Below, in pieces: positions 33,614 through 45,766 of a DNA stretch of 64,000 nucleotides. The stretch lies in NCBI RefSeq assembly GCF_001949145.1, contig NW_019091373.1, positions 776,155 through 840,154 of the forward strand, read 5' to 3'. The notes under the pieces were generated by a model that was not told the origin of the DNA, ran no database searches, and saw only the letters and a list, made by a program, of their open reading frames with translations. The stretch comes from Acanthaster planci. Its lineage: Eukaryota > Echinodermata > Asteroidea > Valvatida > Acanthasteridae. The translations under genes and the position numbers were made by a program. Each line of letters begins with the position of its first letter. The stretch's first letter is position 1.

Positions 33614-36517
33614 ATGTTAACCTATTTCTCAATGAACTGAGGGAGTGCTTCTTTCTCCAAGAATGGTTTGATGTGAAGAAAAACATGGGCTGGGATGTTC
33701 CGCTACAAAATAGATCTCAATCCTGCAAACGCTGTTTAGAATACGAAGATTCATCATCAACTGCATTGGCACGTCAAAACCGCAAAAGTTTCAAAGTTGT
33801 TGCACTGAGTTGAGAACTAAAATCAAATTTTTCCCTTCGTTTCTTTACTCAAAGCTCATTAACAAAAACAGTTCCAATCCAAAAATATTTGAAGTGGGGT
33901 ATACAGAGGGATTGGTGTGACCGCAGAGAAATGATCAAACACTCGTCGGTATACTTAACAAACTTGCAGTCCTACAATTCCTATTCAACGCGAAGCAACA
34001 TGTCTGTGACATCATCGTGTGAAATTTGCGTAGGGTTGGATTGGGGTTGGGGTGGGTAGCAAGTTACCAAATTATCTTCCAATAGTCTCTATGTATGATG
34101 GGAAAACGTGAATTAAACACATGGCACGAAACACACCCGATTGCATATAAACTGAGCTCGACGAAACTGGAACTAGGCCTACATTTTCTGTATTATCACA
34201 GAATAAACCAGTTAAATGCGAAAACGTCTGTTTTTGTCTCCTTCAATCTCTGGAAGGCGACATGAGGATAAATGGTACTGGAATGGGTGTGTGCCCCAAC
34301 TTCTGCCCGATAAAACTCCACTGAACGTCCAACCCCAAACAAACCCTGCAGGTAACATAATCAAATAGTCAGTTAATTAGGCCTCAGTAATCATTCAACA
34401 TTACCTAAATAAAAGAAATAAGGTATAAACTGGAAAAAAACCTAATCAAGACTGTTCTTAATTTCACGAACCAGGGAGGGTTTAGTAATACGGATTTTGA
34501 ATCACAAAACGATGATCTTTGAAAATCAGTCGAGTCAGGCGGGTGACATTAATTAACATGATTTTGATTGCTTTTGCACTGAACATGTAAAAGGTCCCAC
34601 GTGGCGCATAAATGATACTACCGCGGCGTGAAGCGGCGGTCCACTTTTCCCAAAGATCTAAAAATCTTAAATAAAAAGAACCCGACAAAGTTGCTCATCT
34701 ATGTTAGTTAAGGTACATGGGAAAGCCGTCAGAGTGGACAAAGGCCCTTTGTGCAGGTACTAGCTGTACACAGTGCGTCCCTGTAATTTAATGAACCTGG
34801 AGCAACATTATCAAAAAGTAACAAAATATCAGCGTGATGAAGAATATATGGCCATGCCCTGTACTCCACGTTTTGAGAAAGCAGCCTATAATAAGAGCAT
34901 AACTAGGGCCACTTAAGATATTTTCATCCGGTTTAGTCGTTTCATTTATAAAATTAGCCTCTTAAGATTACAGTTGATTTGAGAGATGATTTTCGTAAAG
35001 TATTCCATGTTTTTGTCCTTTTTTTTCGTCATCCCAGTTTTGTATTAATTTATAAACATTCTGCTACCCCATAGCTTCTATTGGTGTCCTGATTGTGCTT
35101 CTAGATTCACCGACGTGCACCGTCCCAGCAACCGATATAACCACCACTATAAAAGGCGAAATCGCACTGGTCTGGTTAATGCTGAAGTTGTAAGAAAACT
35201 TATATTTTGCTTTTATTAGCGCTGCACTGAACTGACAATGGGAAGCATAGAGTAGGTCCGTTACTTTTTGTTTGCTTTTAGATCAAAGTTATGAGTATTG
35301 AAAAGAGCAAGAACAAGAAATGAGAGAAAATTACGTAAAAAACTTACACTTTGGGTCGGTTTGTCGACGAAACTAAAACTCCGTTGTCCAACTATCACTT
35401 TATCGTAAAGCTCTGTAACACTTCCTTGTAGATTTTTCTGTCAAAAAGTATCTTCCTAAAATGACATTGCCATCCATTGATATTATTTGATATTTACTTG
35501 ACGTGTTGAAATGTTCCTGTTTGTAAGCCGACAGCCATACGAGGTGCACAATCTGTGTTGCACTTGGTAAAAAAAAAAGATTTCACGCTCGATGAATCAC
35601 GCGCAGGCTTATCGTTAGCTTCCCCTGTCCCCTCAAAACTTGCGCCACAGCCCAGCCAGCTTGTACCCCGCAATTAACATAATAAATTCAGGCAACCAGG
35701 GGAAAGTGACTCAGGTTTGGGTCTTTGAAATCAAATGCAACTGCTCGCCTACTTTCGGCTTTCAAACCTGAGTACTGTTTGGTGATTGTGTATATCATCA
35801 CCACCCATCCAAAGCACTGGATGATTCACTTTGGACCTCTCTAACTTAACTTTGTTTCGGCAATGGTAGGTTTTTAAAAACAAAGAATACCAAGCATGAA
35901 TCGCGGGGAGAGAATTTCTTAAGACGATAAGCAGTTTCTATACAGGCAAAAGGGTGAAACTCACACTCTAAAAAAAATGAATTTCATAAAACTACTCCAA
36001 AACAATGACAATCACCCTGGAGAGCGTGATACCACTCTTAAAAAAGCAAAAACCACTCCAAAAAAGCGAATTTTCACTCTGCCAACGAGCCGTATAAAGG
36101 ACAACTCTTTTTGAGTGATTTGTACGCTTTGGAGGAGTTCTCACTCTTTTTTCTCTCTCTCGTTTTCTTTCTTTTTTTTTTTTAGAGTGGCTTTCACTGT
36201 TTTAGAGTGGTTTTCTCTATTTTGAAAAAGATTTATCAGAGACTCACTCTTTTTGAGAGTGAGGTTTTCACTCTTTATCTTTTAAAGAGTTCAGCAGAGA
36301 AGGTGAGCTGTATCTATAGCGAAAATTGATGCAGGTACATTGTTATGGGGGATGGGGCAGTTAATGATGGAGTTAGTTAATGATCTTTCTTTTTGACACT
36401 ACTGTGAGCTCAGAAGAAAAACCTGAATTGGTAAAGGCGCGTCTCAACAGCGCCCTCAGTTCTGTTGTCGGAAACTGCATTATATTAACGGTGTGGAATA
36501 TTAAATCAGGAAAATAC
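33614..36517. other. Intergenic, upstream of RALGAPA
   Basis: No gene supported. The only structure I see is the ACTCTTTTT-rich hairpin-forming stretch at 35960-36280. Confidence 0.6.
35960..36280. repeat. Low-complexity CACTCTAAAAA/TTTTTGAGTG inverted repeats
   Basis: Many short blocks such as CACTCTTAAAAAAG, CCACTCCAAAAAAG, CTCTTTTTGAGTGA and CACTCTTTTTGAGAGTGAGG. The first half carries A-rich forms and the second half T-rich forms, so the region can fold back on itself at several registers. Confidence 0.7.
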
Positions 36518-36684
36518 AGAAGCATATATAGGACATAACTGAAAAAAATTGGGCCTGCTATTTCGCCTGGACAAAATACTTACCTACCCGGGCGAAATAC
36601 TAATCCGCCCAGGCGAAATACTAATCCGCCCGGGCGAAATAGCTAGGCCCATTTTTAATTCAGTTATGTCCTACATACGCTTCC
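36518..36684. mobile_element. Hairpin element with internal GCCCGGGCGAAAT tandem repeats
   Basis: The arms are GAAGCATATATAGGACATAACTGA-type sequence and its complement (TCAGTTATGTCCTACATACG CTTC), continuing through TTGGGCC and GGCCCA. Between the arms there are 3-4 tandem units of the form AATCCGCCCGGGCGAAATACT. Unclassified MITE. Confidence 0.75.
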
Positions 36685-38224
36685 GTAGTATAATGACCGC
36701 GTTCACGTCCGGCGATATCGTACGTAGGACTCCTGATTCATGCACGTTTGTTTTCACTCGCAGTGCTGTCGTGAAAACAAGATTGTACCACGTTGCGGAG
36801 ATTCACCTACCTGCAGTAGATGGGTTCCAGATCAGTCCGTTGAACTGCCAGGCGAAATGCTGAACATACGGGTGCACACCAGTAAATCAGTTGACAACAG
36901 TGATAAATATCCCCACCTCAGAAAATCAGGAAAAATACTCACAAGTTTTACAGGTGTTCAAGACACATATCAAATTAAAGCTCACTTCCTCATCTTTCAT
37001 TTTCATCAGTGACTTTTGAAGATATTTCTCTCCAGAGAAAAACATGACAGTCAGGAGGCACATCGCCATTTTGGAATTGATGCCTACACTTCATGGCAAA
37101 ATAGAGCAATTTGGAGGGCCCCGCTTGGTCCGATACTTTTAGAAATACAAGCTGACAGTCCTGCCCCTGCATTTCATCCACCTGTTTAACAAACTACCCA
37201 GGCCACATGCCACGAAAGGCTCTAATAGCAGAGAATATGACAGCCTAATCGTGATTTGGTCCGCGCAGGCAATTTTAGACCTATTTACTGGCCTGCAACC
37301 ATACGCAGGTTTGGTGCCTGAAACATGCTCTCAGTGGGGATACACTTGCAGTATTGCCCACTGGATATTAGGGAAAAGCCTCACTTTTGAGATGTTGCCA
37401 CTGATGAAATCGAAAACACCCGGGCTTTCAACTTGTGACCCCTGACCCTTGCATCATATCTATTTATATCTGTGGGTGATGCCTGACAGGATTTTTTTTA
37501 TCAAAGGGTCGTAAGGGAACCTTTGGGCAGGGAAGCAGACTAATTGATATCACACAGTTATTTTCAGCAAAGGTTAGATAAAATATTAGAATCTTTCGTA
37601 AAAGTAGAATACTGTTTTAATTTTATTACCTTGTACGTTATAAAAGTATGTAAGATATTTTGATCTGTTTTATTTCGGCTTTTACCAGCAGACTTTCAAA
37701 CCGTAAATGTTAATCTGCGTACGAGACTGCCGCTTTGCACTGTTCTTCATGTATTTAGATTTTTGGAAGTTATGGGTCAAATTTTGGCAGGATATTTCTC
37801 TTTCAGATCACGCGATGTAACTTTCTATAAAATGATATATTAGCAAATATTTTCCAAAGTCCTTTTCCCGAGTTGCATTTCTTAAGAAATAACTGAACAA
37901 AAAAATATTATAAATTCTAAAATTTTTGCATGATATCTTTCCTATCCAAGGGTTCCGGAAGCACGCCATCATGAGTCAACTTTCAGGCTCAGAGCCTGAA
38001 AGTTGGAATATATTTAAGTCAATAGATGATGGATTAAGACCGGCCAAGCACATTTATTCCCTTATTTGTTAACGGGATGCACGTGTCGAATAAATGGCTT
38101 TAAAAATGTTATCACAAACCACACATTCTTACCCCCGTTTTAGACAGGCGTTCAAGAGTCGCGCCGAGCCAAAATTAGAAGCAGATTTTGAATTAAATAC
38201 TGTCCCAGTCCACAGCAATTAGGT
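36685..38224. other. Intergenic
   Basis: No gene or clear repeat is supported. Short open frames here have no recognisable motifs. Confidence 0.5.
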
Positions 38225-38582
38225 TGACGTCTGAAACAATTACGCGCGACCAGGCGTGTCATAGTATATATAGGCGAAGGATTGGCACTTAAACCACTGA
38301 CGTGTTAATAAAATCTGGACTCGCAATGCCCTTAATCTGCTTATAGAGATCATTGAATCCACTCGCTGCCATTTTACCGAGCCGAATACAAAGCAATGCC
38401 GCCTTTGTTCTTCCTGACGTCAATAGAAGGGAGCCAACCCAGGCATTTGTATTCGACTGGGTAAAATGGCCGCTGGTTGGCTTCTTCTTCATACAAAGGC
38501 GTTGCAAGTCCAGGTTTTTTTATATACGTCCGTAACTAAAACGCGCTTGGAACGACACCAGAGCGACTGGTTTCAGACGTCG
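38225..38582. repeat. Long imperfect inverted repeat (about 360 bp)
   Basis: GACGTCTGAAAC near 38226 pairs with GTTTCAGACGTC at 38571-38582. Inward, CTGGACTCGCAATGCC (38315-38330) pairs with the complement of GGCGTTGCAAGTCCAG. GCCATTTTACCGAGCCGAAT (38369 on) pairs with the complement of ATTCGACTGGGTAAAATGGC. The arms are diverged, so it is an old foldback or MITE. Confidence 0.72.
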
Positions 38583-40132
38583 CTTTTTTTCAAGTTCATG
38601 GGCCAAACCCAATGCAAATGTAAGTATTAAGTTCGTATGTCTGAAACCAGAATCTAATTGGGTCGACCCAAGTCGATGAGATCCTAGACCGTCTGTCTGA
38701 AAAAGGGTTGTTAAACGTTTTAATCTGCCTGTGAATGAGCTAATTTTAACTGTTCGTAAGGACTATATTTGGCCGGTGTTAGAGAATGGTATTGGCGGTT
38801 TTAATGGGAATCTGTGAAAAGATCATATAGATGGAATTGGAATTATCCAACAAAAAAATCTTTTCGCATTATATTAGTGTCATACGATTCAGATAATGTG
38901 TAATTTACAGACGCCTCAACAGAAAAAAAAACTGTGTAAAGATTTTGCTATCTCGCTAGAGAAAGGTGAGTCTGGGTCTTGTAAAACCAAAAGACTCCAA
39001 ACAGTGCAACGTGACTGCACATAGTAATTTTCAGCAACTCAAAGACTTCTTAAACGTCCCTTGTCCTTTTTATGCAATGTTAACTTTTTAATATAATATA
39101 ATCTTAAATTTTATTCTAATAGTTTTACTTTTCATTATGTTAAGGTTTTTATTTGATTTTAATGGGGAACACGTGCTGATGGCTGCCATTCATGTGAAAT
39201 GAACTATAATGACATGATATTAAAATGAAAAATCTGTATTTTTCTGTTTACCGCTACTGAGGCCAGGCGAAGGCAGAGCCTATTGTCAACCGAATTCCTC
39301 CCTCTTATCGTTTTCACACGTAGATTTCATCCTGCAATTCCCTTACTGACCCGACAACGTCCTTCCAGTTATTCGACCTCACCATATACTCGCCCCACAA
39401 ACAGCATTCCGTTTGCCCAAGCATTATGATGACCTAGCTTATAAAAAGACGTGTTATTATAGGTCGACAAAGAAATGAAAAAAAAATTCCAGGGTCGCCG
39501 TGGACATTGTCGAAGATTTTTATTGTAATTACAGTGTATTATAGTCTAACTGCCGAGTGGCGGTTTTCAGATTTGCTACCATATTCACACGACGACAAGC
39601 TCTGACGACCACAACCGTTACGGAAACCTGGTTTTCTTCACAACGACAGTGGTAAGTTCTTATCGTTATTTACACGTTTTTTTCCGGATGGGCTTAAAAT
39701 AATGTTTTGACAACTGTGACCTACGCACTGCCGGTAATCGGTACAATGGGGGCTCCCGAGGATTTTTTCTAAGGAAAGACATTTCAATTTCGAGGCATAA
39801 TTAAGACTAATCTCTCACTTAGCAAGACTAGCAATAACACCATTTCTCCAAAAGCGAAGCACATGGTATATTTCCGGGCTGTTTCCATGCTTCCCTGTAA
39901 TCCGTATGGAGCTGAAGTGCACCCTCACCGGCGAAAGAAAGCCAGATAGTGCTAAGTTTTCCAACGCGGGCCAATTTCATAGAGCTGCTAAAGCATAAAA
40001 TTTGCAGTGTGAAAAAGTGTGAAAAAAAACTTTGCTTAAAAAAAAACAAATGTTGCCAGCACAAATTCTATCTGATTGTCATGCTAACCAAAAGACAGCT
40101 AAATTCGATTCCCAAACAATATACATGACGTG
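38583..40132. other. Intergenic, A/T-rich
   Basis: No supported gene. A donor-like GACAGTG/GTAAGT near 39650 could end a noncoding first exon, but nothing downstream supports it. Confidence 0.5.
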
Positions 40133-40239
40133 GAGTTTTGGCTGGTTGCCTGATTTATCAAGCAAGGTTTTCTCGTGCGAGTTTTGACTGGTTGCCTGAT
40201 TTATCAAGCAAGGTTTTCTCGTGCGAGTTTTGGCTGGTT
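40133..40239. repeat. 46-bp tandem repeat running into an assembly gap
   Basis: Units start at 40133, 40179 and 40225 (GAGTTTTGGCTGGTTGCCTG ...), near identical. The third is cut by the N run, so the array was probably collapsed or unassembled. Confidence 0.95.
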
Positions 40240-40873
40240 NNNNNNNNNNNNNNNNNNNNNNNNNNNNNNNNNNNNNNNNNNNNNNNNNNNNNNNNNNNNN
40301 NNNNNNNNNNNNNNNNNNNNNNNNNNNNNNNNNNNNNNNNNNNNNNNNNNNNNNNNNNNNNNNNNNNNNNNNNNNNNNNNNNNNNNNNNNNNNNNNNNNN
40401 NNNNNNNNNNNNNNNNNNNNNNNNNNNNNNNNNNNNNNNNNNNNNNNNNNNNNNNNNNNNNNNNNNNNNNNNNNNNNNNNNNNNNNNNNNNNNNNNNNNN
40501 NNNNNNNNNNNNNNNNNNNNNNNNNNNNNNNNNNNNNNNNNNNNNNNNNNNNNNNNNNNNNNNNNNNNNNNNNNNNNNNNNNNNNNNNNNNNNNNNNNNN
40601 NNNNNNNNNNNNNNNNNNNNNNNNNNNNNNNNNNNNNNNNNNNNNNNNNNNNNNNNNNNNNNNNNNNNNNNNNNNNNNNNNNNNNNNNNNNNNNNNNNNN
40701 NNNNNNNNNNNNNNNNNNNNNNNNNNNNNNNNNNNNNNNNNNNNNNNNNNNNNNNNNNNNNNNNNNNNNNNNNNNNNNNNNNNNNNNNNNNNNNNNNNNN
40801 NNNNNNNNNNNNNNNNNNNNNNNNNNNNNNNNNNNNNNNNNNNNNNNNNNNNNNNNNNNNNNNNNNNNNNNNN
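40240..40873. other. Assembly gap (634 N)
   Basis: Unknown sequence. Any open frame drawn across it is meaningless. Gap size may be an estimate. Confidence 1.
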
Positions 40874-41281
40874 CTTAAGCACATTTTGTGCTGAAGCAGC
40901 TCTATGAAATTTGCCCTGCAGCAGTTTTTCTGGTTCTTGCAAAGTTTGTTACACGTACTCATCGTGCTCCGTGTCAAACGCCCACAAACTCACCTGCCTA
41001 TGCGGTGAATGCGTACCAAAGGACTGTCAATTGCATTTCAGAACACGCCCCCTTTCGTCCCTGTTCGGAGCGGATGCTTTCCATGAATCGAAATGAGGAC
41101 TTTGCATTTTTATCCAACAATTTTTATCCAAGTTCACCAGCAGCCATTAACTGCTAGCTTCTAGTCGATTTTGCCTGGTAACCATAATTTATGATATATT
41201 TAAGCATCAATTATAAAAGCAAACCGATCAGTGGTTAACAACAGTGTTCGCTGAATCGAACTTGTGCAATAATAAACACTG

Positions 41282-41350
41282 GATCGATCGATCGATCGAT
41301 CGATTGATTCGATCGGTCGGTTGGTCGGTCGGTCGATTGATTGGTTAGTT
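41282..41350. repeat. GATC/GGTC microsatellite
   Basis: Tandem GATC tetramers pass into degenerate GATT and GGTC units. Confidence 0.95.
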
Positions 41351-42073
41351 GATGATTTTTGTTTCATTTAAAAAGATCAACAATGCAACCCACAGGCTGA
41401 AATGACGCGATTTGTACAGCCGATAAGGAAATTACTAAAGCTGTAGACATCACACAGAAACTATAAAACTCAAGTACATTAACATAAATTTTAGATTTCA
41501 TCAAAAACAAATTAACGATCTGAGAAACGAAACTATGTCTGAAATAACGCAAATTTACAGAAATTTTGAAATTATTAGAAATTTAAATTAAAAGGTTGCT
41601 CATGTGCTTAAAAATAGTTTGTCCACTAAGGTAAGATTTACCAGGAAGGTGAAAATGCATTCAATCCCCCAATATTGTGTATAGCTTGGTTATATTTATT
41701 GTTAAAGATTCGCTTAAACGAGTGGGTTATGTGGAAGGGGGCTTCTTTTAATACATTTTCTATATATTTAAGCTCGCCATAGCTGCTATTCGAGCCACTG
41801 AAATACCAAGTTCAACGGTTTTAAAAGGTTTGAAAATAAACTATTATGTTGTGTTTGGTGTGTAATAAATCATATATTCATTACCACATCGTGTCTGTAT
41901 TGCGTCTGTATTTTTCGTAATTTAGTCGAAATGTTTGAACACTTCGAGTTTTATGCAAAATTTCCACGATCAGACCGTGCGCTGGCGGCACTGTTGAGAA
42001 ACGAAATTTGTCTGGTGTAACGACTGGTTCCGCTACAAACGTATATGAACATGAACGTAAAGGGCAATGACCA

Positions 42074-42205
42074 TCTTTAGTGCTTTAGGCACGATGGAAA
42101 AAGTCGGAATGCGTCCAGACGGGTCCTTTGAATCCGGACTCAAAGGAATGCAAGGGGACTCAGTCTCGTGTATCTCCCTGCGTTCCTTTGAGTCCGATTG
42201 CGCGC
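42074..42205 (+). repeat. Dispersed repeat, copy inverted relative to 50690-50917
   Basis: It shares GCACGATGGAAAAAGTCGG, CGTCCAGACGGGTCC and CCGGACTCAAAGGAA-type blocks with the reverse complement of 50690-50917. Unclassified. Confidence 0.65.
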
Positions 42206-42913
42206 TGATCATGCAGTCTACTGAGCACTGAGGAAGTGTTGGCCTATTCGTCGGGGGTTGGCTGACAGCAAAAGAAGCTACATGCCTTTATGCAGGACGA
42301 CTCCGGCTGACAAGTGGTATCATTCTTGACTTGGGGGTTCGCCTATTAAAAACTCCTAATAACCGGCATCAGATATTTGTTTAAGCATGTCAGCATGTCC
42401 TGAGTTACCATTTCTTCTTGGAATTGTTTGTAAAACTTTGTTTTTTTTCCCAGATTATATATCTGGATAACCAGCGGCAGCGATTTTTCTTCAACGTTCA
42501 GGGACGGATTACCTTACCAATACAGGAGTACCAAAAGAAACTAGAGGTGGTGTTTATGAACAAACACATAGCTGTTCCCAAAATGTTTTTATTGTCTTGT
42601 GATGACTATCAACGAGTATCATAAGTTTGCAATTAATTGGATTACAAATAATTGCCAACTTGAAAGTGGCATGTATAACGAAAAACCAAATATCACTGCA
42701 ATTGAACGTATAGTGCATAAGATATGACGATTTGTGTGTTAAAATACAACTTCCGGTCAAACCAGAAGTAGAGGTCACGTGAGGTCAAGATATAATTTTC
42801 ATCTATAACACGTTCCCGACCATGTGCATGCCGAATTTGAGTTAAATCGGTAAAATAGTTTATTAGTTATTATACTGTAAAGAATGAAATTTTGAATTGA
42901 GGTCACGTGACAC

Positions 42914-43025
42914 CTGATGACGTCACAATACAAAAAAGTTTCGAGGCTCATCTTCTGATGATGGTTAATTATCATGCCAAGTTTGAAATTGATCAGACTG
43001 AAAATAATTGCCAAAGTTCCTTGTA
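42914..43025 (+). repeat. Direct repeat flanking the DIRS remnant, left copy
   Basis: Contains GATGACGTCA and then GCCAAGTTTGAAATTGATC with AAAATAATTGCCAA. The same blocks in the same order recur at 45607-45766. Confidence 0.65.
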
Positions 43026-43360
43026 GAGAAAGTCCACCTTTAATGTCGCGTGATTTTTCTCCTCATGTTGTCATCATCACATCAGGTCAATATTCCTCTA
43101 AAGCCCTCACTTTTGAATATATCTGCAAGATTTAAATCCGATCAGACATCTACTTTAGGAGATATAGTGCCTTAAAAACATAATTCTTTGATAATATCTA
43201 ACGTAGCAATAATTGAGAGATATTCTGTATACTAAATTTAAGAAAAAGAGTGCAGGACCACTATCGATGACATCTGTTGCACTATCCTGGACATTTTGGC
43301 GCAAAAACTGAAGTCACTTTTTGTAACTGCGACTAGAATGTCATATTTGCACACAGATTT

Positions 43361-45140
43361 ATGGGAAAAGTAGTGAAGCTTTTCACAGATAATAAAGGCG
43401 TGGTTTCAGTGGTAAACAAGGGCAGTATGGTAGAAGAATTACTGCTTTTAAGTCTGGACATATTCAGACTGTGTAAACTCCACGAAATCAAATTAGATGT
43501 ACAGTGGATACCCAAACATGCAAATCAAATCGCTGACGAGATCAGTCGAGAAGTAAATTGGGATGACTGGGGAATTTCCCGGGAATTCTTTCAATTTATT
43601 GACAACATATGGGGACCCCACACAGTGGATCGGTTTGCAGATGAGACCAATACGAAAGTACCAAGATTTAATTCCAAGAATTCAGTCTCTGGTACTAGTG
43701 AAGAAGATGCATTCTCGTGCAACTGGCACGTAGAGAACAATTGGTTAGTACCACCCACCAATCTTGTGGGAGATGTTCTGAGGCATTTGGAATGTTGTAT
43801 GTTGTGCACAAGGAGCTCTGGTAATCCCATGTTGACCTTCAGCCCCGTTTTGGCCTCTACTATTCTCTGATTACAGTTCATTCAGGAGACCGGCTAGCAC
43901 CACCATGACATTTACTGATCCATCCAATATTGATGTTCCAGGAAGAAATCTAAAAGCATTATTTCAATCCCCATTGCTAAAGTCAGGAGTAATATGTATT
44001 CGATTTACCGGCTAATTGGCTATGCTAAATTACTCCAGACAAATTGGTGTTTACGACACGCGTATAGCGTCAGAACCGAGTGGCATGTTGTACGACATAT
44101 GGCAAAGAAAGTCGAATGGCACAGATCAAAAGACAGCTGAATGGTAGTCTAAGCCGGATGGCATGCGTTCCTTCCTCTATGCATGAACGTAGCATCATGG
44201 TATCAGTTCAGCGTACTGAGTACGCTTCAGGTTGAGTATACCCTGTATATGGCACAGTGAGATGACAGTACATGCAAGCCAAAAAAAATTTAAAAATCAG
44301 GCAATTTGTGATTTTCCCTTCAGGATAGACGAGGGTGAGTTTGTTTCAACCTTGGCTTCAATCTTGGAAGCGTCCAGAGCTCCCACTACAACTAAGAAAT
44401 ATAACAGTACCTTCGCCGCATGGCAACGATGGTGTGAGATACAGAAGGTAACCGCATTACCTGAGGACTCCAGTGACATATGCTGTTATTTCGACGCGAC
44501 ACTTATTCCACGCGGATGGTCCATATTCAAAAATTGAAACGACATTCTACGCCCTGAAATGGCGACACGATTGTCTCCCAGACTGTAAACAGAACCCGTG
44601 TGACAGAACATTTTTACATATCGTCTTACAAGGTCTTAAGAGGAGATTAGCGAAACCCATAGTAAAGAAGGAACCCATAACACCAGAAATCATTAAAGCA
44701 CTAATCGACTCAAACAATTTATTCGATGTTCGATTATGTACTATGTTACTTGTGTCACAACGAGCTCATTAATATTCGCAGATGCGATCTTCAGCTGCAT
44801 GATGACCATGTTAAGATATTCATTGTTAAGAGTAAAACGGACATCTTCAGACAAGGAGCGTGGGTACTTATCGCTTCCGTCAACAAATACACCCACATTT
44901 CCGATAACGATGTTGAGAAAATATCTAACGTTTGCAGACCTTATGGATGATGGCACAGACGAAAATTTCTTATTCAGACCAATGAATTACATGAAATCAC
45001 AAAACAGGTATTAGTTGAGGTCCACTCAACTTTCATATTCATCATGTCTTGACTTATTCAAGAAGGTTCTAGTTTCAGTGGGAGTGGACCCCCGAAAATA
45101 CGGGCTGCATAGTCTGAGAGCTGTTCGGTGCTCCCCAAAT
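43361..45140 (+). pseudogene. DIRS-like tyrosine-recombinase retrotransposon remnant (RNase H to recombinase)
   Basis: In order: an RNase H-like segment (LFTDNKGVVSVVNKGS, then LDVQWIPKHANQIADEIS), the WGPHTVDRFADETNTKVPRF motif seen in DIRS-type elements, and NNWLVPPTNLV. Next comes FTDPSNIDVPGRNLKALFQS. Tyrosine-recombinase pieces follow: SRAPTTTKKYNSTFAAWQRW, then INIRRCDL with KSKTDIFRQGAW, and finally the H-x-x-R motif in KYGLHSLRA near 45110. The parts lie in different frames with frameshifts and stops. Reverse transcriptase upstream and the catalytic Tyr downstream are absent, so it is dead. Family name is from memory of the domain order. Confidence 0.82.
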
Positions 45141-45606
45141 GTGTAGTATATTCATTGTCTTCTTTGTAGGTGGCATAATAAGGGGGAGGGGCTTATTATG
45201 AGGGGAGGCGGCTTTATTCGCGTTTGAGGGTCGAATTAGAGAATAAGTACAGTATGATATACTCTCCAAAATCACTCTCGCATTCATCAGCAGACGCCAT
45301 GTTGGATCTGTAAGTTAAGGGTCTGGTGTTGCCATTGACTTCTTCACCCGTCGTGTTTGGGGTTCGCAACTTAATACGTCCCCACGCATATCAGGTGTCA
45401 GGCCTTGTTTTTTTTTAAGCAACGAAAGAGTAGAATCCATGCCAACATTTGACATTTCGATTAAGTCGTTGTGAAAAAAGCGATATATCGGTATTCAACA
45501 AAATACGATGTCGAGGGTGACTACATCAGTATATGATTTGAAGAATACTATACCCAACCGAATTTACGGGAATATTTAAATATTAAAAATTTAATAATGA
45601 ATCACT

Positions 45607-45766
45607 TGATGACGTCATCATGACGTAATTATTTACGTATTATCTTCGTTTTATGGGGAATGCTTGTAACTTTAATGACAATCAAATATTGCTAAGTTAC
45701 CAAAATACCAAGTTTGAAATTGATCGGACTTAAAATAATTGCCAACGTGCCCCTTAGAAAAAAACA
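45607..45766 (+). repeat. Direct repeat flanking the DIRS remnant, right copy
   Basis: GATGACGTCATCATGACG is followed by ACCAAGTTTGAAATTGATC and TAAAATAATTGCCAACGTG, matching the left copy in orientation. It could be part of the retroelement, or a host repeat split by its insertion. Confidence 0.65.

Larger units (their letters stand above)
40874..43360. other. Intergenic with simple repeat and dispersed repeats
   Basis: It holds a GATC/GGTC microsatellite (41282-41350) and a repeat copy at 42074-42205 (inverted relative to 50690-50917). From 42790 to 43200 there is a run of diverged units resembling GCCAAGTTTGAAATTGATC. No host gene supported. Confidence 0.6.

Noticed and set aside
40138-40942. 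Long open frames on both strands across 40.1-40.9 kb
   Set aside because: They consist almost entirely of N; only the flanking 46-bp repeat is real sequence.
42418-42624. Plus-strand frame with IIYLDNQRQRFFFNVQGRI after a CCCAG acceptor-like site
   Set aside because: Looks exon-like at its left end, but no partner exons, no donor and no recognisable family.
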